Positions 5,635 through 5,831 of a stretch of DNA of 5,831 nt are shown here, piece by piece (within the stretch, counting starts at the first letter, position 1; every line of letters begins with the position of its first letter). Where the stretch lies: contig JAQTRH010000064.1 of assembly GCA_028711925.1 (NCBI GenBank), positions 1 to 5,831 on the forward strand, read 5' to 3'. The stretch comes from Candidatus Nanoarchaeia archaeon. Lineage in GTDB: Archaea > Nanobdellota > Nanobdellia > Woesearchaeales > CG1-02-33-12. The position numbers and the translations under genes were made by a program. The notes under the pieces are model-generated. The model did not search any database. It was not told the origin of the DNA and saw only the letters and a program-made list of their open reading frames with translations.

Positions 5635-5831
5635 TTATTTCAGCTTGTAATAATAACCCATTGTTCCAAGAATAGGGAACAGAGCAATAAATGCTACAAA
5701 AAGAAGATAAGGTCTGCTGCTTAGTTTAAGGGGCTCTGCAAAAAACAAAAAAAGTATTGCTGCTGCTCCCAATCCCATAAATGACTCAAGCAATGTGCCC
5801 TCTATCTTGAGAATCTTTCCAAAAAAGTATA
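5635..5831 (-). CDS. Membrane protein, C-terminal fragment (cut by right edge)
   Basis: Read on the minus strand from the window edge, one frame stays open for 64 codons and ends in TAA at 5637-5635. The peptide has a short amphipathic start (KILKIEGTLLE, residues 5-15), a hydrophobic segment GLGAAAILFLFFAEP (19-33), a short polar turn (LKLSSR), and a second hydrophobic segment YLLFVAFIALFPILG (41-55), ending in MGYYYKLK. Two membrane helices with a short connecting turn, and a short basic tail after the second, is the simplest reading. The start and most of the protein lie outside the window and I cannot name the family. It is convergent with the Nudix gene, with only 1 nt between the stop codons, so no separate terminator fits between them. 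Confidence 0.72.
   Translation of the reverse strand, partial: YFFGKILKIEGTLLESFMGLGAAAILFLFFAEPLKLSSRPYLLFVAFIALFPILGTMGYYYKLK

Overview
The window is archaeal. Its left 3.4 kb, on the minus strand, is the start of the archaeal S10-type ribosomal protein cluster, in transcription order uL3, uL4, uL23, uL2, uS19 and uL22. The proteins are of the archaeal/eukaryotic type: the uL2 tail reads VDHPFGG then NAPPGRKVG, uS19 has SRERRSLKR and NCRD, and uL4 is the long archaeal form. Low GC (my impression, not a calculation), compact proteins, extremely tight gene packing and TATA-like boxes would suit a small-genome lineage such as a DPANN archaeon (Woesearchaeota/Pacearchaeota-like). That placement is inference; the window holds no 16S gene to settle it.

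Layout. Positions 1-3363 (minus): six ribosomal genes, separated by only 1-2 nt or overlapping by 4 nt, so they are almost certainly one transcript. uL22 runs off the left edge. Positions 3364-3658: an AT-rich divergent intergenic region of about 295 bp with TATA-like boxes facing both ways, a long imperfect hairpin ending in seven T, a 10-bp inverted repeat with half-sites two helical turns apart, and a 12-bp palindrome centred on TTTATAAA. Positions 3659-5633 (plus): a probable three-gene operon of an unrecognised 202-aa protein with a helix-hairpin-helix-like C terminus, a tRNA-dihydrouridine synthase (Dus), and a Nudix-fold protein whose Nudix box is degenerate; dus and the Nudix gene overlap by 4 nt. 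Positions 5635-5831 (minus): the C-terminal end of a membrane protein, convergent with the Nudix gene and only 1 nt from it.

How the genes fit together. The minus-strand operon supplies large- and small-subunit proteins around the peptidyl transferase centre, the exit tunnel and the small-subunit head. The plus-strand operon contains one tRNA-modification enzyme, so both sides of the divergent region touch translation, but nothing in the sequence shows they are co-regulated beyond sharing it. Shine-Dalgarno-like motifs (TGAGG/TGAGGT) are clear before uL22 and the Nudix gene. uL3 has no such motif and a TATA-like box about 30 nt upstream, suggesting a leaderless or very short-leader mRNA. I see no mobile element, CRISPR array, tRNA or rRNA. 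Most of the window is ordinary core genome; the less ordinary parts are the intergenic region, the unknown protein and the altered Nudix box.
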